Source of the DNA: Burkholderiales bacterium
GTDB taxonomy: Bacteria > Pseudomonadota > Gammaproteobacteria > Burkholderiales > Casimicrobiaceae
Reading direction: 5' to 3'
Length of the DNA: 64,000 bases
Assembly (NCBI GenBank): GCA_015075645.1
Contig: JABTUF010000001.1
Coordinates: forward strand, 434,001-498,000
How positions within the stretch are numbered: the stretch's first letter is position 1; each line of letters opens with the position of its first letter. The position numbers were made by a program, and so were the translations under genes. Of this stretch, positions 9,012 to 18,591 are shown in pieces. The notes beneath the pieces are model-generated. The model saw nothing but the letters and a program-made list of their open reading frames with translations, ran no database searches and had not been told where the DNA came from.

Positions 9012-12000
9012 TCAGTCGGCCTGGCCGGGGTGCAGGACCGGGCGGGGCGGAGCGCCGGACGCCTCCCGGGGCTCGGCCGCGCTCCGGCGGCGGCCGGCGA
9101 GGAGCGTGTAGGCGGTCGGGACCACGAACAGCGTGAGCAGCGTGCCGAACGACATGCCCCCGACGATCACCCAGCCGATCTGGGTGCGCGACTCCGCGCC
9201 CGCGCCGTGGGCGAGGGCGAGCGGCAGCGCGCCCAGCACCATCGCGCCGGTCGTCATCAGGATCGGCCGCAGCCGCAGCGTCGAGGCGTCGACCACCGCG
9301 GCGAAGAGTTCCTCGCCCTTCGCGCGGAGCTGGTTGGAGAACTCGACGATCAGGATGCCGTGCTTGGTGATGAGGCCCACGAGCGTCACGAGACCCACCT
9401 GGCTGTAGATGTTGAGCGTTCCCCCGGCGAGCCACAGCATCAGGAGCGCGCCGGTCATCGACAGCGGCACCGACAGCATGATGACGAACGGATGGACGAA
9501 GCTCTCGAACTGCGCGGCGAGCACGAGGTAGATGAACAGAAGCGCCAGCACGAAGGTGAAATAGATCTCGCCGCCGGACTTGCGGAACTCGCGCGACTGG
9601 CCGTCGAGGTCGGTCTGCGCGGTCGGGGGCAGCACGGCCTTCGCGGCGGCGTCCATCGCCTTGAGTCCGTCGTCGACCGTGTAGCCGGGCGCGAGCGTCG
9701 CGGTCACCTTGACCGCGCGCAGACGGTTGAAGTGGTTGAGCGACTGCGGCGCCACGCCCTCGCGGATCTGGACCAGGTTCGACAACTGCACCATCTCGTT
9801 GTTGCGACCGCGGACCCAGGTCTCGCTGATGTCCGCGGGACGGGTGCGGTCGACCGGCGCGAGCTGGACGATCACGTCGTACTGCTCGCCGTCGCGCTTG
9901 AACCGGGTCACCTGGCGGCCGCCGAGCATCGTCTCGAGCGTCCGGCCGACGGTGTCGACGTTGACCGCGACGTCGGAGAGCTTGTCGCGGTTGATCGTGA
10001 CGCGCACCTCCGGCGTGTTGAGCCGCAGGTCGGTCTGGAGGTTCTGCAGCGCCGGGGACTTGCGCGCCTCGTCGATCACGCGCTCGACCATCCGCTGCAG
10101 TTCGGCATAGGGCACCTGCGCCATAATCACGTAGTCGACCGGCTGCGAACGGAACGACTGCCCGAGCGACGGCGGATTCAGCGGGAACGCGATCGCCCCG
10201 GGGATGCTCGCGAACTTCGGGCGCAACTCGTCGGCGATCTGCTGCTGGCGCTTGGTGCGCTCCTCCCACGGCTTGAGGCGCAGGATCGCGTTGCCGTCGA
10301 CCACCGTCGGGAAGCCGGAGAACGCGGTGTAGGCGCCCGCCTCCGGCACGGTCGCATAGAACTGCTCGATCGGCCGCAGGACGTCGCTGGTGTACTGCGG
10401 CGTCGAGCCCTGCGGCGCGGTGACGATGCCGAAGATCACCCCGCGGTCCTCGGACGGCGCGAGCTCCGACTTGAGCGACAGGAACATCACGGCGCCCAAT
10501 GCCGCCACGCCCGCCCACAACGCGACGATGAGCCAGCGGTGGTGGAGCACGGCGGTCAGCGCGCGCCGGTAGCCCGACGTGAGGCCGACCAGCCCGGTTT
10601 CGATCAGGTTGTAGAGCCACGAGTGCTTCGTCTGGTGCTTGAGCAGCACCGAGCACATCATCGGCGTCAGCGTCAGCGCGACGAACCCCGACACGACCAC
10701 CGCACCGGCGAGCGTCAACGCGAACTCGATGAACAGGCGGCCGGTCCGCCCGGTGGCGAACGCGAGCGGCGCGAACACCGACGCGAGCGTGAGCGTCATC
10801 GCCAGCACCGCGAAGGCGATTTCGCGCGCTCCCTGGATCGCCGCCTCCCTCCGCGGGATCCCCTCCTCGACGTGCCGGTGGATGTTCTCCAGCATCACGA
10901 TCGCGTCGTCGACGACGAGTCCGATCGCGAGCACCATCGCGAGGAGCGTCAACGTGTTGATCGTGAATCCGAACAGGTACATGAGCCCGAACGCGCCGAT
11001 CAGCGACACCGGGATCGTGACGATCGGGATCAGCGTCGCGCGGAAGCTCCGCAGGAACACGAAGATCACCAGCACGACCAGGAGGATCGCCTCGCCGATC
11101 GCCTGGAACACCGAGCCGATCGACCGGTCGATGAACACGGAGGTGTCGTACGCGACGATGAGGCGCATGCCCGAGGGCAATCCCGCGTTGATCCGCTCCA
11201 CCTCGGCGCGCACCGCCGCGGACAGCTCGAGCGGGTTCGCGACCGCCTGCTTGATGACGCCGATGTTGAACGACGGCTTGCCGTTGTAGCGCGATATCGT
11301 GCGCTCGTCGATCGGGCCGACCCCGACGGTGCCGACGTCGCGGATGCGGACCGGGTAGCCGCCGACGTTCGCGACGATGATCGCGCCGAACTGCTCGGGC
11401 GTCTGCAGGTCGGTCTCGGCGACGACGGTGAACTCGCGCGCCTGCGACTCGATGCGGCCGGCGGGGATCTCGGCGTTCTGCCGGCGGATCGCGTCCTCGA
11501 CGTCCTGCACGGTGAGCCGGTAGCCGGCGAGCCGGAAGCGGTCGAGGTTGATGCGCATCGACACCTGGCGCTCGCCGAAGATGCGGACGTCCGCCGCGCC
11601 CGGCAGCACCGAGAGCCGCGGCTGCACGTAGCGCTTGATGTAGTCGGACGCTTCGAGCGGCGTGAGCCTGCCGGTCTCGACCGCGATGTAGATCACCGGG
11701 AACGAATCGGACTCGACCTTCGCGACGACCGGCTCGTCGACGGTGTCGGGGAGCTTCGCCCGCACGCGGGCCACCTTGTCCCGGACATCGGCCGCGGCCG
11801 AGTCCGGGTCGCGCTTGAGCGAGAACCGCACGTTGATCTGGCTGCGCTCGGATCGGCTCTGCGAGGTCATCAGTTCGACGCCCTCGATCCCGGAGAGCGA
11901 ATCCTCGAGCACCTTGGTGACCTGCGACTCCACGACCTCCGCGGAGGCCCCGCGGTAGGTCGTGTTGACCGAGACGACCGGCTCGTCGATGCGCGGGTAC

Positions 12001-12107
12001 TCGCGCACCGCGAGGCGCGTGTAGGAGATCAGCCCGATCAGGAGCACGACGAGCGAGAGCACCGTCGCGAACACCGGCCGGCGGATGCAGATCTCCGGCA
12101 GTTGCAT
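9012..12107 (-). CDS. RND efflux transporter, inner-membrane pump (HAE1/AcrB type)
   Basis: A 1031-residue proton-driven pump of the hydrophobe/amphiphile exporter branch. The N-terminal segment MQLPEICIRRPVFATVLSLV is typical. The proton-relay pair Asp-Asp occurs in AIGLVVDDAIVMLENI around residue 405. The second half has the mirrored segment VTLVGLITKHGILIVEFSNQ near residue 920. Two large periplasmic loops lie between TM1-2 and TM7-8. The ATG at 12107 was preferred over an open frame further upstream because it begins the family's standard N-terminus, and it follows the fusion-protein stop by 4 bp. No outer-membrane factor gene is adjacent, so a shared TolC-type channel is assumed. Substrates are unknown. 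Confidence 0.95.
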   Translation of the reverse strand: MQLPEICIRRPVFATVLSLVVLLIGLISYTRLAVREYPRIDEPVVSVNTTYRGASAEVVESQVTKVLEDSLSGIEGVELMTSQSRSERSQINVRFSLKRDPDSAAADVRDKVARVRAKLPDTVDEPVVAKVESDSFPVIYIAVETGRLTPLEASDYIKRYVQPRLSVLPGAADVRIFGERQVSMRINLDRFRLAGYRLTVQDVEDAIRRQNAEIPAGRIESQAREFTVVAETDLQTPEQFGAIIVANVGGYPVRIRDVGTVGVGPIDERTISRYNGKPSFNIGVIKQAVANPLELSAAVRAEVERINAGLPSGMRLIVAYDTSVFIDRSIGSVFQAIGEAILLVVLVIFVFLRSFRATLIPIVTIPVSLIGAFGLMYLFGFTINTLTLLAMVLAIGLVVDDAIVMLENIHRHVEEGIPRREAAIQGAREIAFAVLAMTLTLASVFAPLAFATGRTGRLFIEFALTLAGAVVVSGFVALTLTPMMCSVLLKHQTKHSWLYNLIETGLVGLTSGYRRALTAVLHHRWLIVALWAGVAALGAVMFLSLKSELAPSEDRGVIFGIVTAPQGSTPQYTSDVLRPIEQFYATVPEAGAYTAFSGFPTVVDGNAILRLKPWEERTKRQQQIADELRPKFASIPGAIAFPLNPPSLGQSFRSQPVDYVIMAQVPYAELQRMVERVIDEARKSPALQNLQTDLRLNTPEVRVTINRDKLSDVAVNVDTVGRTLETMLGGRQVTRFKRDGEQYDVIVQLAPVDRTRPADISETWVRGRNNEMVQLSNLVQIREGVAPQSLNHFNRLRAVKVTATLAPGYTVDDGLKAMDAAAKAVLPPTAQTDLDGQSREFRKSGGEIYFTFVLALLFIYLVLAAQFESFVHPFVIMLSVPLSMTGALLMLWLAGGTLNIYSQVGLVTLVGLITKHGILIVEFSNQLRAKGEELFAAVVDASTLRLRPILMTTGAMVLGALPLALAHGAGAESRTQIGWVIVGGMSFGTLLTLFVVPTAYTLLAGRRRSAAEPREASGAPPRPVLHPGQAD

Positions 12108-12111
12108 TCCG

Positions 12112-13338
12112 CTAGCCCTTGATGTCGGCCTGCGCGCCGGCCTTCGACGGCGGCGCCGACGCCGTGCCCTTGACCGCGCCCGGCGCGCCACCGGCCTGGG
12201 CCGGTCGTGCCGGCGGCGCAGCGACCACCGGCACGCCGTCGCGCACCTTGAGCTGGCCGGCGACGATGACCGTGTCCTCCGGACCGAGCCCCTGCCGGAT
12301 CTCGACGCGGCCGTCGCCGCGCTGGCCGATGTCGACGCGCACGCGCTGCGCCTTGCCGTCGACGACCCTGAACACGAACTGGTCGCTGCCGAACGGCACG
12401 AGCGCCTGCTCGGGGACGACGATCGCGTCCTGCCGCTCGCCGGTGATGAGCCGCACGCGCGCGAACATGCCCGGCCGCAGCGTCGTGTCCGGGTTCGCCA
12501 CCTGCGCGCGGATCACGATCGAGCGGCCGGCGGCGTCGACGAGCGGGTTGATCGCCAGGATGCGGCCGGCGTAGCTGCGCCCCGGAAGCGCGTCGAGCGT
12601 GATCTCGAGCGGCTGGCCGGTGCGCACCTGCTTCAGGAACACCTCGGGCACGCGGAAGTCGACCTTGAGCGGGTCGATCGACTCGAGGTTGACGATGTCG
12701 GCGCCCTCCTTCACGTAGTCGCCGACCGACACCGAGCGCAGGCCCACGATGCCGGAGAACGGGGCGCGGATCTCCATCTTCGCGCGCTTCGCCTCGGAGA
12801 GCGCGAGCGCGGCCTGCGCGACCTTGAGGTTGTTCTCGGCCTCGTCGCGCGCCTGTCCCGAGATGAAATTGCTCTTCGCGAGGTCGACCGCGCGGTCGAA
12901 CTTGGTCTTCGCGAGCGTGAGATTCGCGCGCGCCTGCAGGACCTCGGCGTCGTTCACCGCGGGGTCGAGGCGCAGCAGCATGTCGCCCTTCGCGATGCGC
13001 TGGCCTTCCTTGAAGCCGATCTCGCTGATGCGGCCCGCCGCTTCGGGCCGGACGGTGACCGATTCGTCGGAGCGGAGGCTGCCGACCGCGATGATGGCCT
13101 GCGGCAGCGCGGTCAACGTGACCTTCGCCGCCTCGACCGTCACCGCTTCGCCTCCCTGGGCCGCCGCTCCATTCACCGGTCCCTTGACGGGATCGCCCCC
13201 TTGGCCAGCCTTCCCTCCGGCCTGCTGGCCCGACGCGCCCGGCAACGACGCGATCTTGCGCTGGCCCATCCAGTAGCCGCTCCCCGCGGCCGCGACGACG
13301 AGGATGACGATGACGGCGACCGCGGCGGGCTTGTTCAT
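12112..13338 (-). CDS. RND efflux membrane fusion protein (HlyD/AcrA family)
   Basis: A 408-residue periplasmic adaptor with one N-terminal membrane anchor (residues 6-25, AVAVIVILVVAAAGSGYWM) and no lipobox Cys. After a glycine/proline linker, the barrel/lipoyl domain holds PEAAGRISEIGFKEGQRIAKGDMLL. The alpha-hairpin is rich in Ala, Lys and Glu (residues 115-175). The second lipoyl half contains IRAPFSGIVGLRSVSVGDYVKEG. It is followed after 4 bp by the pump gene, so the two form one operon. The C-terminal tail of about 30 residues is low-complexity Ala/Pro/Gly. Confidence 0.94.
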   Translation of the reverse strand: MNKPAAVAVIVILVVAAAGSGYWMGQRKIASLPGASGQQAGGKAGQGGDPVKGPVNGAAAQGGEAVTVEAAKVTLTALPQAIIAVGSLRSDESVTVRPEAAGRISEIGFKEGQRIAKGDMLLRLDPAVNDAEVLQARANLTLAKTKFDRAVDLAKSNFISGQARDEAENNLKVAQAALALSEAKRAKMEIRAPFSGIVGLRSVSVGDYVKEGADIVNLESIDPLKVDFRVPEVFLKQVRTGQPLEITLDALPGRSYAGRILAINPLVDAAGRSIVIRAQVANPDTTLRPGMFARVRLITGERQDAIVVPEQALVPFGSDQFVFRVVDGKAQRVRVDIGQRGDGRVEIRQGLGPEDTVIVAGQLKVRDGVPVVAAPPARPAQAGGAPGAVKGTASAPPSKAGAQADIKG

Positions 13339-13483
13339 GAATTCGGCTGTGGGGCCCGGGGAACGCCCCGGCGAGGCAAAACGACGATTATGGACCGGGG
13401 ACGGGACCCCGGCAAACCGCGCGGCGCCCCCCGGAGGGGCTTGCTAGAATCGACGCCCCTTCGTCCGCCTTGGGACCTGCACG

Positions 13484-14488
13484 ATGAGCCGACGTTCCCT
13501 GACTCTCTTCCGAACCATCACCGGCGCCGTGCTCGCCGCCCTGCTGACCGTTGCCGCCCCGGGCGCCATCCCGGCGGCCGGCGCGCAGGCGTTCCCGTCG
13601 AAGCCGGTCAAGCTCGTCGTCCCGTTCCCGCCGGGCGGGTCGCTCGACAACGTCGGCCGCCTCCTCGCCCAGAAGCTGTCGGAGGAGTGGGGGCAGCAGG
13701 TGGTGGTCGAGAACAAGCCGGGCGCGGGCGGCAACATCGGCGCCGACGCGGTCGCCAAGTCGCCCGCGGACGGCTACACGGTCGTGATGGGTGCACTGTC
13801 CACGCACGCGGTCAACCCGAACCTGTACCGGACGATGCCCTACGACGCGGCGCGCGATTTCGCGCCGATCAGCAACGTCGCGATCACGCCCAACGTGCTG
13901 ATCGTGAGTTCGAAGTCGCCGGTCCACACGTTGAAGGACCTCATCGCCTACGCGAAGGCGAACCCGGGCAAGACCAACTTCGGCTCGGGAAGCAACGGCA
14001 GCGCCGGGCACCTCGCGGGCGAACTCTTCAAGCTCGAGAGCGGCACCGACGTGATGCACATCCCGTACAAGGGCGGCGCGCCCGCGCTGCAGGCGCTGCT
14101 CGCGGGCGACACGCAGTTCATGTTCGACAACCTCGCCAACGCGATGGCGCAGGTGAAGGGCGGCACCGTGCGGCCGATCGCGGTGACGACGGCACAACGG
14201 AGCCGACTCGCGCCCGACCTGCCGACGATGGCGGAGGCCGGGATGCCGGGCTTCGACATCTCGACCTGGTTCGGACTGCTCGCGCCGGCCGGAACGCCGC
14301 CGGAGGTCATCGCGAAGTGGAACGCGGCGGTCGTGAAGGCGCTGAACTCGCCCGACGTGCGCGAGAAGATGCTCGCGCAGGGCGCGGAACCGTCGCCGAC
14401 GACGCCCGCGGAGTTCGCGGCGTTCATCGCGAAGGAGCGAGAGAAGTACGCGCGCATCGTGAAGGCGAGCGGCGCGAAGGTGGACTAG
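13484..14488 (+). CDS. Tripartite tricarboxylate transporter substrate-binding protein (Bug family)
   Basis: A 334-residue periplasmic binding protein of the Bug/TctC type. The signal peptide ends near residue 32 (VAAPGAIPAAGAQA). Mature hallmarks are VKLVVPFPPGGSLDNVGRLL, VVVENKPGAGGNIGADAVAK and ADGYTVVMG, which form the carboxylate-binding pocket. These proteins are abundant in Burkholderiales and usually bind small carboxylates. No TctA/TctB membrane genes are adjacent, so it is an orphan receptor. An extended -10 (TGCTAGAAT) lies at 13442-13450, about 34 bp before the ATG. Confidence 0.93.
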   Translation: MSRRSLTLFRTITGAVLAALLTVAAPGAIPAAGAQAFPSKPVKLVVPFPPGGSLDNVGRLLAQKLSEEWGQQVVVENKPGAGGNIGADAVAKSPADGYTVVMGALSTHAVNPNLYRTMPYDAARDFAPISNVAITPNVLIVSSKSPVHTLKDLIAYAKANPGKTNFGSGSNGSAGHLAGELFKLESGTDVMHIPYKGGAPALQALLAGDTQFMFDNLANAMAQVKGGTVRPIAVTTAQRSRLAPDLPTMAEAGMPGFDISTWFGLLAPAGTPPEVIAKWNAAVVKALNSPDVREKMLAQGAEPSPTTPAEFAAFIAKEREKYARIVKASGAKVD

Positions 14489-14827
14489 CGGGGTCGCTGC
14501 GTCGGCGAGGGCCCACGGCGCTTGCGCCGGGGATCGACGACGCGCGAATGCGATCCCCGCTGCAGCCGACACTCGGTGGTGCGCCTCGTACCGACGGTGC
14601 GATGAGGCCGCCGGCGTCGCGGCAGCGCTTCGGTAGCGTGCGTCGGCGTGCGGTAGCGGGTGCGGGTCCGGGGCGCGCGCCCCGCGCCCGCGGGAAACGC
14701 ACCGGCTCGCGCCGGGCGATTCCGCGGCGCACGGCGACGCGGCGAACGAAATGCTCGCGATGCGAGCGGCGCGGATATGCCGCGGAATGACCACGACACG
14801 CGGCGACAGCGCCGCCAGGAGGAAACG
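14489..14827 (+). other. Non-coding stretch between two Bug genes
   Basis: 339 bp with no convincing gene on either strand; open frames here are high-GC artefacts rich in Arg and Pro. The right end carries the strong ribosome site AGGAGGAAACG for the truncated gene at 14828. No clear terminator or promoter was recognised. Confidence 0.5.
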
Positions 14828-15142
14828 ATGAACCGTCGCACGTTGATCGCCGCGGTCGCGGCGACGCTCGCCGCCGTCGCATCGCCCGTCGCGCTCGGAC
14901 AGCCGGCCTATCCGCAGCAGCCGATCCGCATCGTCGTGCCGTTCCCGGCCGGCGGCGCCACCGACATCCTCGCCCGCGCGGTCGCCGCCCGGTTGACCGA
15001 GGCGTGGAAGGCGCAGGTGTTCGTCGACAACCGGCCCGGCGCCGGCGGCAACCTCGGGTCCGAGCTGGTGGCGAAAGCGCCCGCCGACGGCTACACGCTC
15101 CTCCTGGGCACGGTCGGCACGCGTCCGGAAAGTCGAGTCTGA
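14828..15142 (+). pseudogene. Bug-family binding protein, 3'-truncated
   Basis: The frame encodes a signal peptide (MNRRTLIAAVAATLAAVASP) and the first third of a Bug protein, including IRIVVPFPAGGATDILARAV, FVDNRPGAGGNLGSELVAKA and PADGYTLLLGTVGT. It then switches abruptly to RPESRV and a stop, 104 residues in all against about 325 for the family. The switch coincides with the dispersed repeat at 15129-15152, and only 14 bp separate the stop from the end of the next gene. The missing two-thirds is therefore absent, not displaced. An intact ribosome site (AGGAGG) remains, so a secreted stub could still be made. Confidence 0.85.
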
Positions 15143-15152
15143 CCCTGCTTTC
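15129..15152 (+). repeat. Single arm of the GAGTCTGACCC dispersed repeat
   Basis: AAAGTCGAGTCTGACCCTGC and four following bases match the right arm of the palindromes at 17410-17485 and 26549-26628 (shared core TCGAGTCTGACCC). Only one arm is present here. It forms the last coding bases and stop codon of the truncated Bug gene, so it marks a deletion junction. Confidence 0.75.
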
Positions 15153-15156
15153 CGTC

Positions 15157-15537
15157 TCACGACCCAACCCGCCACGCCCCCCACGCGAACGCGGCCCAGC
15201 CCGCGAGGAACGCGACGCCCCCGAAAGGCGTGACCGCTCCGAATCCGCGCACGCCGGTCAGCGCAAGAACGTAGAGGCTTCCCGAGAACAGCACGACGCC
15301 GGCGAGGAAGAGCCAGGCGGCCACCGCGATCGCCGCGGCATCGGGACGCGGCATCAGGAACAATCCGGCGCCGACGAGCGCGAGCGCGTGCCAGCCGTGG
15401 TAGAGGACCGCGGTCTGCCAGACCGCCGCCGAGTCCGGTGCGAGACGGGACTTGAGCGCATGCGCGCCGAACGCTCCCAGGGCAACCGCCGCGAACGCGA
15501 GGATCGCGCCGAGCGCGAGGGCAAGGCGGGCAGTCAT
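15157..15537 (-). CDS. DUF423 family membrane protein
   Basis: A small integral membrane protein of 126 residues with four hydrophobic segments. The family pattern is clear: ALGAFGAHALKSRL near residue 20, VWQTAVLYHGWHALALVGAG near residue 40, and SGSLYVLALTGVRGFGAVTPFGG near residue 85. This resembles E. coli YgdD. The molecular function is unknown. The ATG at 15537 gives the normal N-terminus. It is divergent from ridA (78 bp apart) and converges on the truncated Bug gene. Confidence 0.93.
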   Translation of the reverse strand: MTARLALALGAILAFAAVALGAFGAHALKSRLAPDSAAVWQTAVLYHGWHALALVGAGLFLMPRPDAAAIAVAAWLFLAGVVLFSGSLYVLALTGVRGFGAVTPFGGVAFLAGWAAFAWGAWRVGS

Positions 15538-15615
15538 GGTCACGGGTCGCCGGTCGAACGGATCGCATAGAATCCTGCCTTCACGCGGCGTTCGCCGCAA
15601 CCACGGGAAGGCACC

Positions 15616-15963
15616 ATGACCATCAAGCGTCACCACGTCGGCAAGCGGATGTCGCAGAGCGTCGTCCACGGCAACACGGTCTACCTCGCCGGGCAGTGCG
15701 CGGACGATCTCGCCGCCGATCTCGCGACCCAGACCCGCCAGGTCCTCGCGACGATCGACCGTCTGCTCGGCGAGGTCGGCAGCGACAAGACGAAGATCCT
15801 GTCCGCGACCGTCTACCTGCGCTCGATCTCCGACTTCGCGGCGATGAACGCGGTGTGGGAGGCCTGGGTGCCGGAGGGTCACACGCCGGCGCGCGCGACG
15901 GTCGAGGCGACGCTCGCCCGGCCCGAATACAAGGTCGAGATCGTGGTGATCGCGGCGCTCTGA
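15616..15963 (+). CDS. RidA family protein (enamine/imine deaminase-like)
   Basis: A 115-residue YjgF/YER057c/UK114 protein. RidA proteins hydrolyse reactive 2-aminoacrylate and related imines released by PLP enzymes. Visible features are NTVYLAGQCADD near residue 22, TVYLRSISDFAAMNAVWEAW at about residues 63-82, and TPARATVEATLA carrying the conserved substrate-carboxylate Arg. The C-terminus VEIVVIAAL is typical. The ribosome-site region has GGAAGG ahead of the ATG, and a -10-like TAGAAT is at 15568-15573. It may guard the PLP aminotransferase encoded downstream, but the 145-bp gap gives no proof of cotranscription. Confidence 0.92.
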   Translation: MTIKRHHVGKRMSQSVVHGNTVYLAGQCADDLAADLATQTRQVLATIDRLLGEVGSDKTKILSATVYLRSISDFAAMNAVWEAWVPEGHTPARATVEATLARPEYKVEIVVIAAL

Positions 15964-16099
15964 TCCGCGCGGCAACGGCCGCCCGGAGGCCCAGAGGAAC
16001 CCGACTCGGCTGCCTCGCGCCTGCCACGGCCGGGGCGCCGCCGACCGATGCCTCACGGTTCGCGCGACACGCCGCCCGAAACCGCGTCATCCCTGCTAA

Positions 16100-17407
<1,308 letters not shown>

Positions 17408-17409
17408 CC

Positions 17410-17485
17410 GGGGTCGGGCTCGACTTTCGCCGTTCCGACGGGCGCCCAATGAGCGAGCCGGCCGGCGAAAGTCGAGTCTGACCCC
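17410..17485. repeat. Palindromic (REP-like) element between astC and astA
   Basis: Two 23-base arms, 17410-17432 and 17463-17485, are inverted copies. Twenty-one positions pair perfectly and the two others form G-T (G-U in RNA) pairs, around a 30-base loop. The right arm contains the shared core TCGAGTCTGACCC. The element starts 2 bp after the astC stop and ends 4 bp before the astA ATG. Any astCA transcript would fold into a long hairpin next to the astA ribosome site. Confidence 0.85.
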
Positions 17486-17489
17486 TTCC

Positions 17490-18533
17490 ATGTTCGTCGT
17501 CCGCCCGATCGCGCGCGACGACCTGCCCGCCGTGCTGGCGCTCTGCGAGCGCACCGGCGCCGGACTCACGACGCTGCCCGCGAGCCGGGAACCTCTCGCC
17601 GAGCGCATCGACCGCTCGATCGCGTCGTTCGCCGGCGAGGTGCCCCGCGCCGAGGCATGCTACGTGTTCGTGCTCGTGGAACCGGGCCGCGGCGGCGCGG
17701 CGCAGCGCGTCGTCGGCATCAGCGCGATCGAGGCGGCCGTCGGCCTGAAGGAGCCCTGGTACAACTACCGCGTCGGAACGCTGGTGCACGCCTCGCGCGC
17801 GCTCGACGTCTACACGGCCGTTCCGACGCTCTTCCTCGCGAACGACCACACCGGGCACACCGAGCTCTGCACACTGTTCGTCGACCAGGCGTTCCGCGAT
17901 GCGGGCAACGGCCCGCTGATCGCGAAGAGCCGCCTGTTGTTCATCGCCGAGTTCGCCGAGCGTTTCGGCGCGAAGGTGATCGCCGAACTGCGCGGGCGCG
18001 TCGATGCCTCGGGCCGCTCGCCGTTCTGGGAGGGTCTCGGCCGGCACTTCTTCGCGATGGAATACACGACGGCCGACTACCTGACCGGCATCGGCCAGAA
18101 GGCGTTCATCGCCGAACTGATGCCGCGCCATCCGGTGTACGTGAACCTGCTGCCCGCCGCGGCGCGCGAAGCGATCGGCGCGGTCCACGTCGACACCGAG
18201 CCGGCGCGCCGGATGCTCGAGCAGGAAGGCTTCCGCTACGACGGCTACATCGACATCTTCGATGCCGGCCCGACGGTCGAGGCGTTCCGCGACACCATCG
18301 ACGCGGTGCGCCGCTCGCGCGTGATGCCGGTCGTGATCGAGACCGGCGCGGCACCGCCCGAAGCGGTGCGCTGGCTCGTGTGCAATCGCCGCTTCGAGGC
18401 GTTCCGCGCGGTGCTCGCGAGCGCGCCGCCGGGTATCGAGCGGGTGCCGCTCACGTCTGGCGCCGCCGCGGCGTTGGGGGTGCAGCAGGGCGACGACGTG
18501 CGGGCGGTCGCGCTCGCGCCGCGCGACCGATGA
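17490..18533 (+). CDS. astA: Arginine N-succinyltransferase
   Basis: A 347-residue enzyme that transfers succinyl from succinyl-CoA to arginine, first step of the arginine succinyltransferase pathway. Typical stretches are FVVRPIARDDLPAVLALCE at the start, LKEPWYNYRVGTLVHAS near residue 90, GHTELCTLFVDQAFRDAGNG near residue 125, and SPFWEGLGRHFFAMEYTTAD near residue 180. Length matches the family. The ATG at 17490 lies directly behind a palindromic repeat, so no ordinary Shine-Dalgarno is visible (CCCCTTCC precedes it). astB follows after 58 bp. Confidence 0.95.
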   Translation: MFVVRPIARDDLPAVLALCERTGAGLTTLPASREPLAERIDRSIASFAGEVPRAEACYVFVLVEPGRGGAAQRVVGISAIEAAVGLKEPWYNYRVGTLVHASRALDVYTAVPTLFLANDHTGHTELCTLFVDQAFRDAGNGPLIAKSRLLFIAEFAERFGAKVIAELRGRVDASGRSPFWEGLGRHFFAMEYTTADYLTGIGQKAFIAELMPRHPVYVNLLPAAAREAIGAVHVDTEPARRMLEQEGFRYDGYIDIFDAGPTVEAFRDTIDAVRRSRVMPVVIETGAAPPEAVRWLVCNRRFEAFRAVLASAPPGIERVPLTSGAAAALGVQQGDDVRAVALAPRDR

Positions 18534-18591
18534 GCGCCCCGCCACCCACCCGCGCGGGGCGCGGTCAGGCCCGCCGGCCTCGCGTACGGCC

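Noticed and set aside
13388-15568. Large reverse frame across both Bug genes
   Set aside because: It lies opposite a well-supported binding-protein gene and reads as low-complexity Arg/Gly sequence.
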